Assembly (NCBI GenBank): GCA_963734365.1
Contig: CAVTGV010000006.1
Span: forward strand, 339,264-403,263
Direction of reading: 5' to 3'
From: JACVRW01 sp963734365
GTDB taxonomy: Bacteria; Actinomycetota; Thermoleophilia; Solirubrobacterales; Thermoleophilaceae
DNA length: 64,000 bases
Under the pieces are notes generated by a model, which was not told where the DNA came from, did not search any database, and saw only the letters and a program-made list of their open reading frames with translations. Positions 19,249-30,691 of this stretch are shown here, in pieces (position 1 is the stretch's first letter; every line of letters starts with the position of its first letter). The translations under genes and the position numbers were made by a program.

Positions 19249-20073
19249 ATGAAGCTCCCCAGCGCGCAGACCGCGCTCATGCTGGTGGCCGTGATGGCCC
19301 TTGCCGCGTGCGGCGACGACGACGGTGGCGGCGAGGCCGCCGACGCAACCCAGCTCTCGATCGACGCGACTGATCAGGGGATCGAGGCGCCGCAATCGAT
19401 CGAGGCTGGCCTGGTCGAGATCACCTTCACGAACTCGGGCAAGCGCCCCCATGAGGCCCAGCTTATTCGCCTCGAGGGAGGCCACACGCCCGAGCAGGCG
19501 CTGAAGGTGGTCACCGGTGATAGCCAGCGGATACCGGACTGGATCGTCGGTGGCGGTGGTGTCGGGACCACCAAGCCCGGCGCGACCGGCACCGCGACGC
19601 AGGTCCTGGACCCCGGCTCTTACGCGATCGTCGACACCCAGACCGACAAGCCCGCGAGCGCGACGCTCGAGGTGACTGGTCAAGCCGCCGAGGCCGATCT
19701 TCCAGAGGCCGACGCGACGGTCACGGCTCGCGAGTACACCTTCGAGGCCTCGGGACTGAAGGCGGGCAAGAACACGATCCTGTTCGAAAACACCGGCAAG
19801 CAGCTCCATCACCTGATCGCGAACCCCGTTAAGCAGGACGCGACTCCGGAACAAATCATCAAGTTCTTCGAGAGCGAGGAGAAGAGCGCGAACCCGTTCA
19901 GGGGCGGCGAAGAGGCTGGCGTCGCCACGAGCGTGATCGATACCGGGACTTCACAGGTCATCGAGCTCGACCTGAAGGCCGGCAACTACGCGTTCCAGTG
20001 CTTTATCCCGGACCGCGCCGGCGGACCGCCGCACGCGCTCAAGGGGATGATCACCATCGAGAAGGTCCAGTAG
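19249..20073 (+). CDS. Lipoprotein with tandem cupredoxin-like domains
   Basis: 274 aa. The lipobox is MALAACGDDDGGG, so the mature protein is anchored through Cys. Two similar halves follow (SIEAGLVEITFTNSGKRPHEAQLIRLEGG and GLKAGKNTILFENTGKQLHHLIANPV), each like the N-terminal strands of a cupredoxin. The second ends NYAFQCFIPDRAGGPPHALKGM, with His, Cys, His and Met in the order of a type-1 copper site; the first half lacks this. GGAGG precedes the ATG. Confidence 0.8.
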   Translation: MKLPSAQTALMLVAVMALAACGDDDGGGEAADATQLSIDATDQGIEAPQSIEAGLVEITFTNSGKRPHEAQLIRLEGGHTPEQALKVVTGDSQRIPDWIVGGGGVGTTKPGATGTATQVLDPGSYAIVDTQTDKPASATLEVTGQAAEADLPEADATVTAREYTFEASGLKAGKNTILFENTGKQLHHLIANPVKQDATPEQIIKFFESEEKSANPFRGGEEAGVATSVIDTGTSQVIELDLKAGNYAFQCFIPDRAGGPPHALKGMITIEKVQ

Positions 20074-20773
20074 GGGAGCCCGGCTGTCCCGCAAGCGCGT
20101 CGGGGAGAGGCTGCACCCGGCCCGGAAGCGCCCGGTTCGGCTCGGTCTCCGGGCAGTCTGCCGGTCTAACCCGAATGACCCGGAGCGTGCAACACCTTCG
20201 GGATCGCTGGGGCGGTTCCGCGGATCCGCGTTGAGCGCCGGGTCACCACAACCCAATTCGAAGGGAGCCCGACGATCCAGCGCGATCCATCGCGCGGGCG
20301 ATTGCCCCCGGCGCTGGCCGCTTGGCCACATGGGAGCCTTCACCGCCGGGTGAGGAGGAGGAGCTCGAACTTGTGCTTCTGGCAGGAGGTGACGCTGCCG
20401 CGTTGACCGCGCTGCTCTGCGACCGGCTTGACCTGGTGACCAGGAGACCACGCGGCTCGTCCAGCCTGGAGGTTGGTGGTCTATCCGATCGGCAGCACGG
20501 ACTCAGCGCCCCCGGGCCAGCAGTAGAAGCGGAACCTGGCGAGAGCGCAAGGCAGCAGCAAGTCAGTCGACCTCCCCGGGCGCCCGAGGCCGACGCCCGG
20601 ATGGGTCCTGTAGTTGAAGCGGAACCCGGCGGGTGTCACAAGGGAGGCTGGTGTGTCCACCGCCCGGGTGCCGCGGGGGAGTGCCAGAGGATCTGACGTC
20701 CGTGGCGTCCGTCGATTCCCGCCGAGGATCACCCCCCTGTAAGGATGCGGGGGGTTGGGTGCGAGGTTGGAAC
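20074..20773. other. 700-nt gene-poor region with an imperfect direct repeat
   Basis: No convincing gene. Two related segments, near 20522-20542 (GTAGAAGCGGAACCTGGC) and 20610-20630 (GTTGAAGCGGAACCCGGC), lie about 90 nt apart. The region looks like decayed sequence. Confidence 0.4.
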
Positions 20774-21220
20774 GTGACGATCAGCGACATGCCTGTGCGG
20801 GCCTCGCCCGTCGCTCGGGTGTCGCACGACGAACTGGAGACGATGCTCATGTTGCGCCAGTTGACGGACATGCCGGTTGGGACGATCGGCTTCGAGGCGG
20901 TCGGTGAGGTCGAGGACGATGACTGGGAGGAGACGGTCGAGCCCGTGCTTCGCCAGGAGATCGCCGAAGGGCACAAGGTGCGGCTGCTCTACCTGCTGGG
21001 CCCGGAGTCGCGCGACGTCGAGGGCGACGCCGTGAAGGCCGACACGGGGTTCCGCGCGCGACACGCCGCCTCTTTTGATCGCGTCGCCGTGGTCAGCGAC
21101 GAGGACTGGATTCGCCCGGCGCTCAGCGCGCTGTCCTTCCTGCTGCCGGGCAAGGCGAAGGGCTTCCGCGGCCGCGATCTCGCCGAGGCGAAGAGCTGGC
21201 TGGCCGCCGATTCGGACTGA
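20774..21220 (+). CDS. SpoIIAA-like STAS protein
   Basis: 148 aa from GTG 20774. The core LRQLTDMPVGTIGFEAVGEVEDDDWEETVEPVLRQ and KVRLLYLLG, FDRVAVVSDEDWIRPALSALSFLLPGKAKGFRGRDLAEAKSWL is the SpoIIAA-like (STAS/CRAL-TRIO-type) family. Start choice is uncertain since no clear Shine-Dalgarno is present; ATG 20789 is an alternative. Role unknown; members are often isolated genes. Confidence 0.78.
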   Translation: MTISDMPVRASPVARVSHDELETMLMLRQLTDMPVGTIGFEAVGEVEDDDWEETVEPVLRQEIAEGHKVRLLYLLGPESRDVEGDAVKADTGFRARHAASFDRVAVVSDEDWIRPALSALSFLLPGKAKGFRGRDLAEAKSWLAADSD

Positions 21221-21278
21221 AGCAGGGCGGGATGAGCCCGGGCGAGTCAGCCGTCGACGACAACGAGGATCGTCGGCC

Positions 21279-21375
21279 ATGAGCAAACCCGCCGCCACCG
21301 GCAACCCGGAGTGGTCGGCAGGTGCCTGGCCGTGCTGCTGGCGATGGCGATGTTCGTGCTCGTCGTCGACAATCA
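21279..21375 (+). pseudogene. N-terminal relic of an MFS transporter
   Basis: MSKPAATGNPEWSAG, then after a 1-base shift RCLAVLLAMAMFVLVVDN, matches the first helix of DHA2 MFS exporters (the family usually continues with a TxxNVALP-type motif). It ends where nrdJ's 3' end begins, so the rest has been lost. Confidence 0.55.
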
Positions 21376-21376
21376 A

Positions 21377-24230
<2,854 letters not shown>

Positions 24231-24247
<17 letters not shown>

Positions 24248-24818
24248 GACTTCTCCTCGCTCTCACGGCTTTCTGGGACGTCCCCAGGGGGGAACGACCG
24301 ATGTTTCTCTTCGCGTCGGACGGAACGGGAGAGCCCTCCAGAGCGAGCTGATCGCTGCCGGGAAGGGGCTCTTCCTTGAAGCGCCGGACCACCGCCTCGA
24401 GCTCGTCGAGGTCGGCCAGGTTGCGGTAGACCGAGGCGAACTGGATGGCCGCCACGGGGTCCAGCGCGGCCAGTCCGCGCTCGGCCAGATCGCCGATCGT
24501 GCCCGCCTCGACCTCCGGCCCGCCGCGGCGCACCTGCGCCGTGATCGACTCGGCCAGGCGCTCCAGCTGCTCGTCCGACACCGGCCGTTTGTTGGCCGCG
24601 CGCACGAGGCCGCGCAGGAGCTTCTGGCGATCGAAGCGCTCGCGCCGGTCGCCGCGCTTCAACACGGTCACGCCCGGCTCCTCGACCCGCTCGTAGGTGG
24701 TGAAGCGGTTCTCGCACTGCTCGCACTCGCGCCGGCGGCGCACCGCGTCGCCGCTCGGCTCGGAGAGCCGGGAGTCGACCACGCGGGTGCTGTCGGAGGT
24801 GCAGAAGGGGCAGCGCAC
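24231..24818 (-). CDS. nrdR: Transcriptional repressor NrdR
   Basis: 195 aa from GTG 24818. The N-terminal zinc ribbon MRCPFCTSDSTRVVDSRL and CEQCENRFTTYERVE is diagnostic. The ATP-cone (VLKRGDRRERFDRQKLLRGLVRAANKRPV) senses ATP/dATP. About 40 C-terminal residues exceed the usual length and overlap nrdJ. NrdR represses ribonucleotide reductase genes; it would repress its own operon through the two boxes upstream. Confidence 0.96.
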
Positions 24819-24832
24819 AGGACGTTTAATTC

Positions 24833-24847
24833 TACTACCTCTAGTGC
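24833..24847. promoter_or_regulatory. NrdR box 1 candidate
   Basis: TACTACCTCTAGTGC, 15 nt upstream of the nrdR GTG. It aligns position by position with box 2 exactly 32 bp away. Confidence 0.6.
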
Positions 24848-24864
24848 TCGACTCCTTCCCTGAC

Positions 24865-24879
24865 CACTACATGTTGTGC
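24865..24879. promoter_or_regulatory. NrdR box 2 candidate
   Basis: CACTACATGTTGTGC, close to the NrdR consensus (near-palindrome with ACA-type arms). Paired with box 1 at a 32-bp spacing, three helical turns, the spacing typical of tandem NrdR boxes. Confidence 0.75.
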
Positions 24880-24968
24880 CCGCACCGTGCGGGGAATATC
24901 GGGGCCGCTCGAGCGGTCAGTTCTGGGTGAGCCACAAGCGCCACAGGACGTCACGCGTTTGTCAGGGC

Positions 24969-27110
24969 GTGCCCCGTCCACAGACAATCCGCGCCTGGCT
25001 GGCCCTCGCCCTGGGCACGGCAGTGGTGATGCTGGGCACGCCGGCCGCGCTGGCGCACGACCTCGACTCCACCGCCGAGCACATCGAGGAGGACAGCGTC
25101 TCCATCAGCCCGGCCGAGGAGCGCGCGCAGGCGCGCGAGACCCGGGCCGCGGACGCGCCGGAGGCCCGGGCGGCCGCCGCGCAGGCCGCGGCGGTGGGCA
25201 ACGAGGACGAGGTCGGCCAGTGGTCCGGGGTCCAGAACTGGCCCGTGGTCGCGATCCACACCGCGCTTCTGACCAACGGCAAGGTGCTGGCCTACGACAG
25301 CATCGACGACGAGCCGAGCGAGAGCCACGAGGTCCACGACCGCACGCGGGGGACGGTCTGGGACCCCGCGACCGGCACGCAAACTCCGGCGAACGTCACC
25401 ACCGGCTACAACGTCTTCTGCAGCGGCCTGGCCCATCTGCCCAACGGCTCGATCTTCCTCGCGGGCGGCAACAAGGACGCGCAGCTGAACGGGATCAAGG
25501 AGACGCACGTCTTCGACCAGAACGGCAACCACTGGATCCTGGGGCCGGAAATGCAGCGCGAGCGCTGGTACCCGTCGGTTACGCCGCTCGCCAACGGCGA
25601 GATGCTGATCACCGGCGGTGTGGTGCCGCAGGGCCCGGATCCGACCGACCCACCGGAGGTGCGCACCACCTCGGGCGGGCTGAGGACGCTGAGCGGCGCG
25701 ACTCTCAATCAGTGGGACCTGCCGCTCTATCCGTGGATGGACCAGGCGCCGGACGGCCGGGTGATCTACACCGGCCCGAGCAACGAGCTGCGGGCGCTGG
25801 ACACGCGCGGCGGGGGCAGCTGGGAGAGCCTGGGCGCGCGGGACGGGATCGACCGCAACTACGGCAGCCGGGCCTTCTATGACGTCGGGAAGATCCTCGT
25901 CACCGGCGGCGGCCACCCGCCCACCGCCGGCGCCCGCGTGGTCGACATCAACGGGTCCGCCCCGCAGGTCACGGCTACCGGGTCGATGGCCCACGCCCGC
26001 CGCCAGCACAACGCCACCGTGCTCGCCGACGGGACGGTCCTCGCCACCGGCGGGCTCTCCTCGAACGCCGACCTGGTGGACATGCAGGCCGGCGTCTACG
26101 AGGCCGAGCTGTGGAACCCGCGCACCGGCGTTTGGGCACCGATGGCCTCGGAGTCGGTCACCCGCCAGTACCACTCGACGGCCCTTCTGTTGCCCGACGG
26201 CCGCGTGCTGTCGGCCGGGGGCGGGATCTGCGGCACCTGCAAGGACGTCGGCTACCTCGCCAAGAACGCCCAGGTGTTCTCACCGCCCTACCTGTTCAAG
26301 AAGGACGGCTCGGGACAGCTCGCGCCGCGGCCGGCCATCACGGCGGCGCCCAGCGCGCTCAACCGGAGCGCCAACTTCACGATCGGCACCCCGAACGCGG
26401 CGTCGATCCGCAAGGTCGCGCTGATCCGCGTGGCCGCGGCCACGCACTCGGTGAACATGGAGCAGCGCTTCATCCCGCTCAACTTCAAGGCGGGCTCGTG
26501 CGCGCTCACGGCCACGGCGCCGGCGTCCGCGAACATCGCGCCGCCGGGGTACTACATGCTCTTTCTCATCGACTCGAACGGAGTGCCGTCGGTGTCCAGG
26601 ATGGTCCGGTTCAGCGGCGCGCAGGGCGCATCGCCGCCCCAGCCGCCCACCGGCTGCGGCGTGTCCGCACAGGGGACACCCACTCCGCCCGCCACGCCCC
26701 CTGCGCCGCCGGCGGTGCCGAGCCCGCCCGCTGCGCCCAGCTCGGCGGCGCTGGCCCGCCTTCGGAAGGCGATCTCACGCGACGCGGCGTCGGCGGGCCG
26801 GCGGCTCGGCAAGCTCAGCCTCCGCAGGCTGCTCGCACGCGGCGTCACGATGAGGGGCCGAGCGCCCGAGGCCGGGCGAGTCACCTACACGCTCGTGGTC
26901 AAGCGGCCGCGCAAGGTGACCTTCGCGAGAGTCGGCAAGCGGGTGCGGGCGGGCGCGTACTCACTGAAGCTGAGGGCCTCGAGACGCGCTCGGCAGCGCC
27001 TGGCCCAGCTTCCCGTCGGCGCACGAGTGAAGGTCTCGCTCACCATCGCCTTCCGAGCTGACAGCGGCAGGCGGATGCGCCGCTACCAGGGCGCGACCCT
27101 GCGGCGCTGA
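24969..27110 (+). CDS. Secreted GlxA/galactose-oxidase-like copper radical oxidase
   Basis: 713 aa if GTG 24969 starts it (signal peptide IRAWLALALGTAVVMLGTPAALA); GTG 24927 and an upstream start at 24876 are alternatives. Kelch propeller repeats are followed by a DUF1929-type domain. All five active-site residues can be placed: Cys151 (FCSGLAHLPNG) and Tyr201 (RERWYPSVTPL) for the Cys-Tyr cofactor, Tyr401 and His402 (RQYHSTALLLPDG), and His493 (ATHSVNMEQRF). In Streptomyces GlxA acts with a glycan synthase; no such genes are adjacent here. A basic C-terminal beta-domain after a Pro-rich linker is an addition. Confidence 0.9.
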   Translation: MPRPQTIRAWLALALGTAVVMLGTPAALAHDLDSTAEHIEEDSVSISPAEERAQARETRAADAPEARAAAAQAAAVGNEDEVGQWSGVQNWPVVAIHTALLTNGKVLAYDSIDDEPSESHEVHDRTRGTVWDPATGTQTPANVTTGYNVFCSGLAHLPNGSIFLAGGNKDAQLNGIKETHVFDQNGNHWILGPEMQRERWYPSVTPLANGEMLITGGVVPQGPDPTDPPEVRTTSGGLRTLSGATLNQWDLPLYPWMDQAPDGRVIYTGPSNELRALDTRGGGSWESLGARDGIDRNYGSRAFYDVGKILVTGGGHPPTAGARVVDINGSAPQVTATGSMAHARRQHNATVLADGTVLATGGLSSNADLVDMQAGVYEAELWNPRTGVWAPMASESVTRQYHSTALLLPDGRVLSAGGGICGTCKDVGYLAKNAQVFSPPYLFKKDGSGQLAPRPAITAAPSALNRSANFTIGTPNAASIRKVALIRVAAATHSVNMEQRFIPLNFKAGSCALTATAPASANIAPPGYYMLFLIDSNGVPSVSRMVRFSGAQGASPPQPPTGCGVSAQGTPTPPATPPAPPAVPSPPAAPSSAALARLRKAISRDAASAGRRLGKLSLRRLLARGVTMRGRAPEAGRVTYTLVVKRPRKVTFARVGKRVRAGAYSLKLRASRRARQRLAQLPVGARVKVSLTIAFRADSGRRMRRYQGATLRR

Positions 27111-27126
27111 GCTCCGAGCCGCCCGC

Positions 27127-28203
27127 TCAGTCCTTGTAGTTCGCGCCGGACAGGTTGGTGCAGTGCAGGACCACCTGGTAGGAGTTCGTGCCCAGCGACC
27201 AGCTGGTGGCGCTGGAGTTGGGGAAGCCGGTGGCGGTGCCGTTCGCGAAGGAGTCCGTCGTGGTCGAGACGCCGGTGATCGACACAGCGATCGGCCCCAG
27301 CCCGCGAACCTCGACGCCCTGCGGGAGCGCGGTGCCGCCGGGGGCGAAGTTCTGGGCGTGCAGCCATGGGTGGGAGGTGGGGCACTCGTAGGCGGGCACG
27401 TACTCGTTCTTCCACAGCCCGGAAAGGCTGCGCGACGCGAACGAGCTGACGCTGCAGAAGACCCCGCTGCCGTCGTCGCACTCGGCGATGTACGGGTTGC
27501 CGTTGCTGCCGTCGCCGCTGACCGGCTGCTGCGCGCCGCGGGCCGGCGGGCCTCCGCTGGGGGTTCCCGCGTAGCTGACAGTCGAGGCCCCGCCGCGACA
27601 GCTCGGGTGCAGGCGGTCGTTGCGGTCGGCTTTGATGCGGTTGGTCGAGCCCGGTGCGCAGCGCACGCGTTCGTCCCCGTCGCCGTCCGCCACGTCGACG
27701 CGGTTGGTGCCCGCCCCGGGCCGCACCACCGTCGCGCCGTCGCGGTCGATCAGCTGATCGTCACCCGGGCCGCCCTCGAGCCGATCGTCACCGGCGCCGC
27801 CGTAGATGTGATCGTGACCGCGGCCGCCGCTTAGTACTTGATCGCCGGCCCCGGCGCGGATCAGGTCCGGCCCTGCGCCGCCGAGGATGCGCGTCCCGTC
27901 AGCCTGCGCGCCGAGCTGGTCGTGGCCTCTGCCGCCGAGGACCAGCTGCCCACGACCGAGCCCGAGGATGGCGTTATGCCGACGCGGCACCCCCACCAGC
28001 CGCGCCCGCGGCGCCGCCGACACCTGCGTGTTCCCACCCAGCCGCGCAGCAGGATCCAGCCGCATCAACCGCTGCACGAGACGGTCGCTGCTGGAGCTCG
28101 CCGCGGCGCTGTCCAGCGCGGAGACTCCGAGGCCTGCGCCGATCAGCGTCGTCAGGGCGACAGCCACGCCGCGCTTGGTCCGCCAGACAGCAATCGCATC
28201 CAT
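27127..28203 (-). CDS. Exported RTX-like calcium-binding-repeat protein
   Basis: 358 aa. Signal peptide VAVALTTLIGAGLGVSALDSAAA. RTX-like nonapeptides follow: GHDQLGAQA, GGAGPDLIRAGAGDQVLSGGRGHDHIYGGAGDDRLEGGPGDDQL-type GGxGxD repeats that fold as a Ca2+-binding beta-roll. The C-terminal half (YIAECDDGSGVFCSVSSF to NLSGANYKD) is Ser/Thr-rich with paired Cys and no recognised family. It converges with the copper oxidase (17-nt gap), so the two secreted proteins are not cotranscribed. Confidence 0.82.
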   Translation of the reverse strand: MDAIAVWRTKRGVAVALTTLIGAGLGVSALDSAAASSSSDRLVQRLMRLDPAARLGGNTQVSAAPRARLVGVPRRHNAILGLGRGQLVLGGRGHDQLGAQADGTRILGGAGPDLIRAGAGDQVLSGGRGHDHIYGGAGDDRLEGGPGDDQLIDRDGATVVRPGAGTNRVDVADGDGDERVRCAPGSTNRIKADRNDRLHPSCRGGASTVSYAGTPSGGPPARGAQQPVSGDGSNGNPYIAECDDGSGVFCSVSSFASRSLSGLWKNEYVPAYECPTSHPWLHAQNFAPGGTALPQGVEVRGLGPIAVSITGVSTTTDSFANGTATGFPNSSATSWSLGTNSYQVVLHCTNLSGANYKD

Positions 28204-28293
28204 GCCAGCCTCCTAGCGATCTACACGACGGACCTCGGGGCGCCGCCGGGACGGCGCGACGCTACCAGGGTGCCGGCCTCAGGGGAAGGGCTT

Positions 28294-29149
28294 TCAGAGC
28301 CGGCCGTGGGCCCGCAGCGTGACCAGCGCATCCACCGTCGTGGCGCCGCGCCAGTCGAGGATCTGCCCGGGCGACCAGTGCCCGAAGTCGAAGTCCCAGC
28401 CGCCGTCCTCCTGCTGGCCCGCCTCGAGGCTCTCGCAGCTCGGTCTCGATCTGCTCGTCGGTGAAGATGGCCCGGCTGCGCAGGCCCGGTGTGGGCGAGA
28501 GCACCAGCGGCATCACTCGCTCGCCCTCGAGGCCACCCTGCACGGCCACGCCGCCATCGGGACCCAGGCGCGGGCGCAGAGCCTCGATGGCCTCGCGCGC
28601 GCGCTCCTCCTCGGGCACCCGGTCCAGGAATACGAGCCCGAACTTGACCCAGTAGGCGCCGCGGGCATCCAGGTCGGCCAGCGTGTCCCAGCACCACCGG
28701 CTGGCCCGGTCGAGCCAGTCGCCAGAGCGGCCCGCCTCGTGCAGGTACCCGGCGATCGACATGGTCAGGAACGAGCCGCCGGGGTGCGGCTGCATCCACG
28801 GCCCGTGAGGGAAGTCTGCCGCGCTGGGCAACACGAAGGGCAGGCTGCCGTCCTCGTCGGCCACGGTGGCCACCCAGGCCATCGCGTCGTCGGTGAGCGA
28901 GTCGTCGAGCAGTGCCTCCTCGGAGAGCACGTGAAGAAGGTGATTGGCCCCCACCACGTCACTGTGGGGCGAGCGCGAGTCGGGCTCCAGCGCGTGGCCG
29001 AAGCCCCGGTCGGGGTTTCGGTAGGCGCGCAGTGCGTTGATTATGGACTCGTCAGGTGCATCGTGGAGCAGCCGCCCGAGGCGCTGGCGGTCGAGCAGGC
29101 GGGCGGAGTCGTAGACGAAGGTCTCGGCTGCGGCGAGGTCGACGGTCAT
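28294..29149 (-). CDS. Helical-repeat protein of terpene-cyclase/prenyltransferase fold type (one frameshift)
   Basis: The first 250 residues read MTVDLAAAETFVYDSARLLDRQRLGRLLHD, RNPDRGFGHALEPDSRSP and so on, resembling the alpha/alpha-toroid proteins whose repeats carry a QxDGGWxxD-like motif. One base out near 28437 the ending is EAGQQEDGGWDFDFGHWSPGQILDWRGATTVDALVTLRAHGRL, which completes the domain. Function unknown. The following AraC gene starts 124 nt further downstream on the same strand. Confidence 0.65.
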
Positions 29150-29159
29150 GCCGGCGACG

Positions 29160-29870
29160 CTACGCCGCCGTGAGCCTCGCGTCTTTGAGAAATCGGACGG
29201 GCGTCAGGCCGGTCAGGCGGCGCACGTCCTCGGTCATGTGCGCCTGGTCGGCGTAGCCGGCGTCCAGGGCGCGCTCGGCGAGCGACGCGGCGTGAAGTCC
29301 CACCAGCCTGCGCAGGCGCAGCACCCGGGCCAGCAGCTTGGGCCCGTACCCGACCGCCACGGAGGTGCGCCGGCGCAGCTGGCGCTCGCTCACTCCCAGC
29401 CGGTCGGCCACACCCGCCACCCGCGTGCCCGGAAGGCCGAGCAGCCGCGCCGCCTCGACCACCAGAGGGTCGGGCTCGTCCAGGCGCGCGGCCACCGCCG
29501 CCAGCAGCATCGCTGCGGGGGCCTGCGCCTCCACCACCGCCTCCGTGAGGCGGCGGCCCTCGGGGCCCAGCACCTCCTCGGCGCTGGGCGTGAGGTCGCG
29601 CAGCTCGCTGGCCGGCAGGCCGAGCACCGCGGCCACCGCGCCGGGCCGCAGCCGGATCCCGGTGCTGCGCGTGCCGGCGCGCAGCTCGACCGTGCGCGGA
29701 CCGGTGTCCGGGCCGGCGACGATCAGCTCGCCCTCGCTCGTGCGGATCAGGTCCGTGCAGGTGTCGGGGATCACGAGCTGGGAGCGAGGGGCGTCGGTCA
29801 CGCGCTCCCAGGTGCAGGCCACCAGCGAGGCGAGCGCGGGCGGGGGAGCGTTCTCGCGGTAGCCGGCCAT
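29160..29870 (-). CDS. AraC-family regulator
   Basis: 236 aa from ATG 29870. The N-terminal DUF6597-type part (RENAPPPALASLVACTWERV, GIRLRPGAVAAVLGLPASEL) leads to the two HTH motifs (VAGVADRLGVSERQLRRRTSVAVGYGPKLLARVLRLRRL and LAERALDAGYADQAHMTEDVRRLTGLTPVRFL). It follows the bicupin by 5 nt and is the last gene of the cupin operon, which it may control. Confidence 0.88.
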   Translation of the reverse strand: MAGYRENAPPPALASLVACTWERVTDAPRSQLVIPDTCTDLIRTSEGELIVAGPDTGPRTVELRAGTRSTGIRLRPGAVAAVLGLPASELRDLTPSAEEVLGPEGRRLTEAVVEAQAPAAMLLAAVAARLDEPDPLVVEAARLLGLPGTRVAGVADRLGVSERQLRRRTSVAVGYGPKLLARVLRLRRLVGLHAASLAERALDAGYADQAHMTEDVRRLTGLTPVRFLKDARLTAA

Positions 29871-29875
29871 TCGGG

Positions 29876-30691
29876 TCAGGCCACGATCACGTCGTTGCGC
29901 GCGGCGATCGACGCGTACTGCGACGGGTCCGCCGCGGCCAGCTCGCGCAGGTAGGTGTCGAGGCCGCTCGGCACGCTCACGTTGAGGAAGCGCGCCGGCA
30001 CGTCGCCCGGGTTGGAGACGGTGTGCACGTTGCCCGGCGGGACCAGCGCGTAGCTTCCGGCCGGAGCTTCGTGGCGCTCGTCGCCGAGCAGCACGGTGAG
30101 CGTTCCGTCGAGCACGTAGAAGGAGTCGGTGAGGCGCTCGTGGTAGTGGGGAGGCGGCCCGGTCGCGCCCGCCGCCAGCTCGATCTCCACCACGGCGACC
30201 GACCCGAGCGCGTCGTCCGCGCCCGCCTTGAACCAGCCGCGCGAGCCCGGCCCGAGCTCCAGCTCGTCGCCCCCGCCCGCGGCGAGCACCAGGGCGTCGG
30301 CGGCCGGCCGGCCGCCGTCCGGGGGCGGGTCGTGCTGGTCGAAGTCGCTGGTCAGGCCCGAGCGCAGCCACTCCTCGAAGCCGCAGCCCGGCGCGTGCAC
30401 GTTCAGCCAGCGCCCGGACTCGGACCGGTAGCCGTGGGCCACGTCGGGCGGGGCGAGCATGAACTCACCTGGCCCAAGGCGCCGCTGCTCCTGCTCGGCA
30501 CCGAGGCGGACGTCGAACTCGCCCTCCAGCACGTAGAAGGCGTCGGCGTGGTGGTGGTGGACGTGGGGATCGGTCTCCCCGGGGCCCGGGGTCTCGGTGA
30601 GGACGAGATCCTCGCGCGCGCACTTGATGCGCACGCGCCCGCGGATGTCCTCGCCCTCGCCGGGGCCGAGCAGGACGGGTGCGTCGCTCAT
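29876..30691 (-). CDS. Bicupin protein
   Basis: 271 aa, two cupin barrels. Cupin 1 has HVHHHHADAFYVLEGEFDVRLG and PPDVAHGY; cupin 2 has PPHYHERLTDSFYVLDGTLTVLLGDE and PPGNVHTVSNPG, with the His/Glu metal ligands in both. Function unknown. It is paralogous to the bicupin at 31350-32179 and overlaps the DHFR-like gene by 4 nt (ATGA). Confidence 0.88.
   Translation of the reverse strand: MSDAPVLLGPGEGEDIRGRVRIKCAREDLVLTETPGPGETDPHVHHHHADAFYVLEGEFDVRLGAEQEQRRLGPGEFMLAPPDVAHGYRSESGRWLNVHAPGCGFEEWLRSGLTSDFDQHDPPPDGGRPAADALVLAAGGGDELELGPGSRGWFKAGADDALGSVAVVEIELAAGATGPPPHYHERLTDSFYVLDGTLTVLLGDERHEAPAGSYALVPPGNVHTVSNPGDVPARFLNVSVPSGLDTYLRELAAADPSQYASIAARNDVIVA

Noticed and set aside
20322..20696. A plus-strand 124-residue open frame in the gene-poor region.
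   Set aside because: No domain, signal peptide or ribosome-binding site, and its composition is like neighbouring non-coding sequence.
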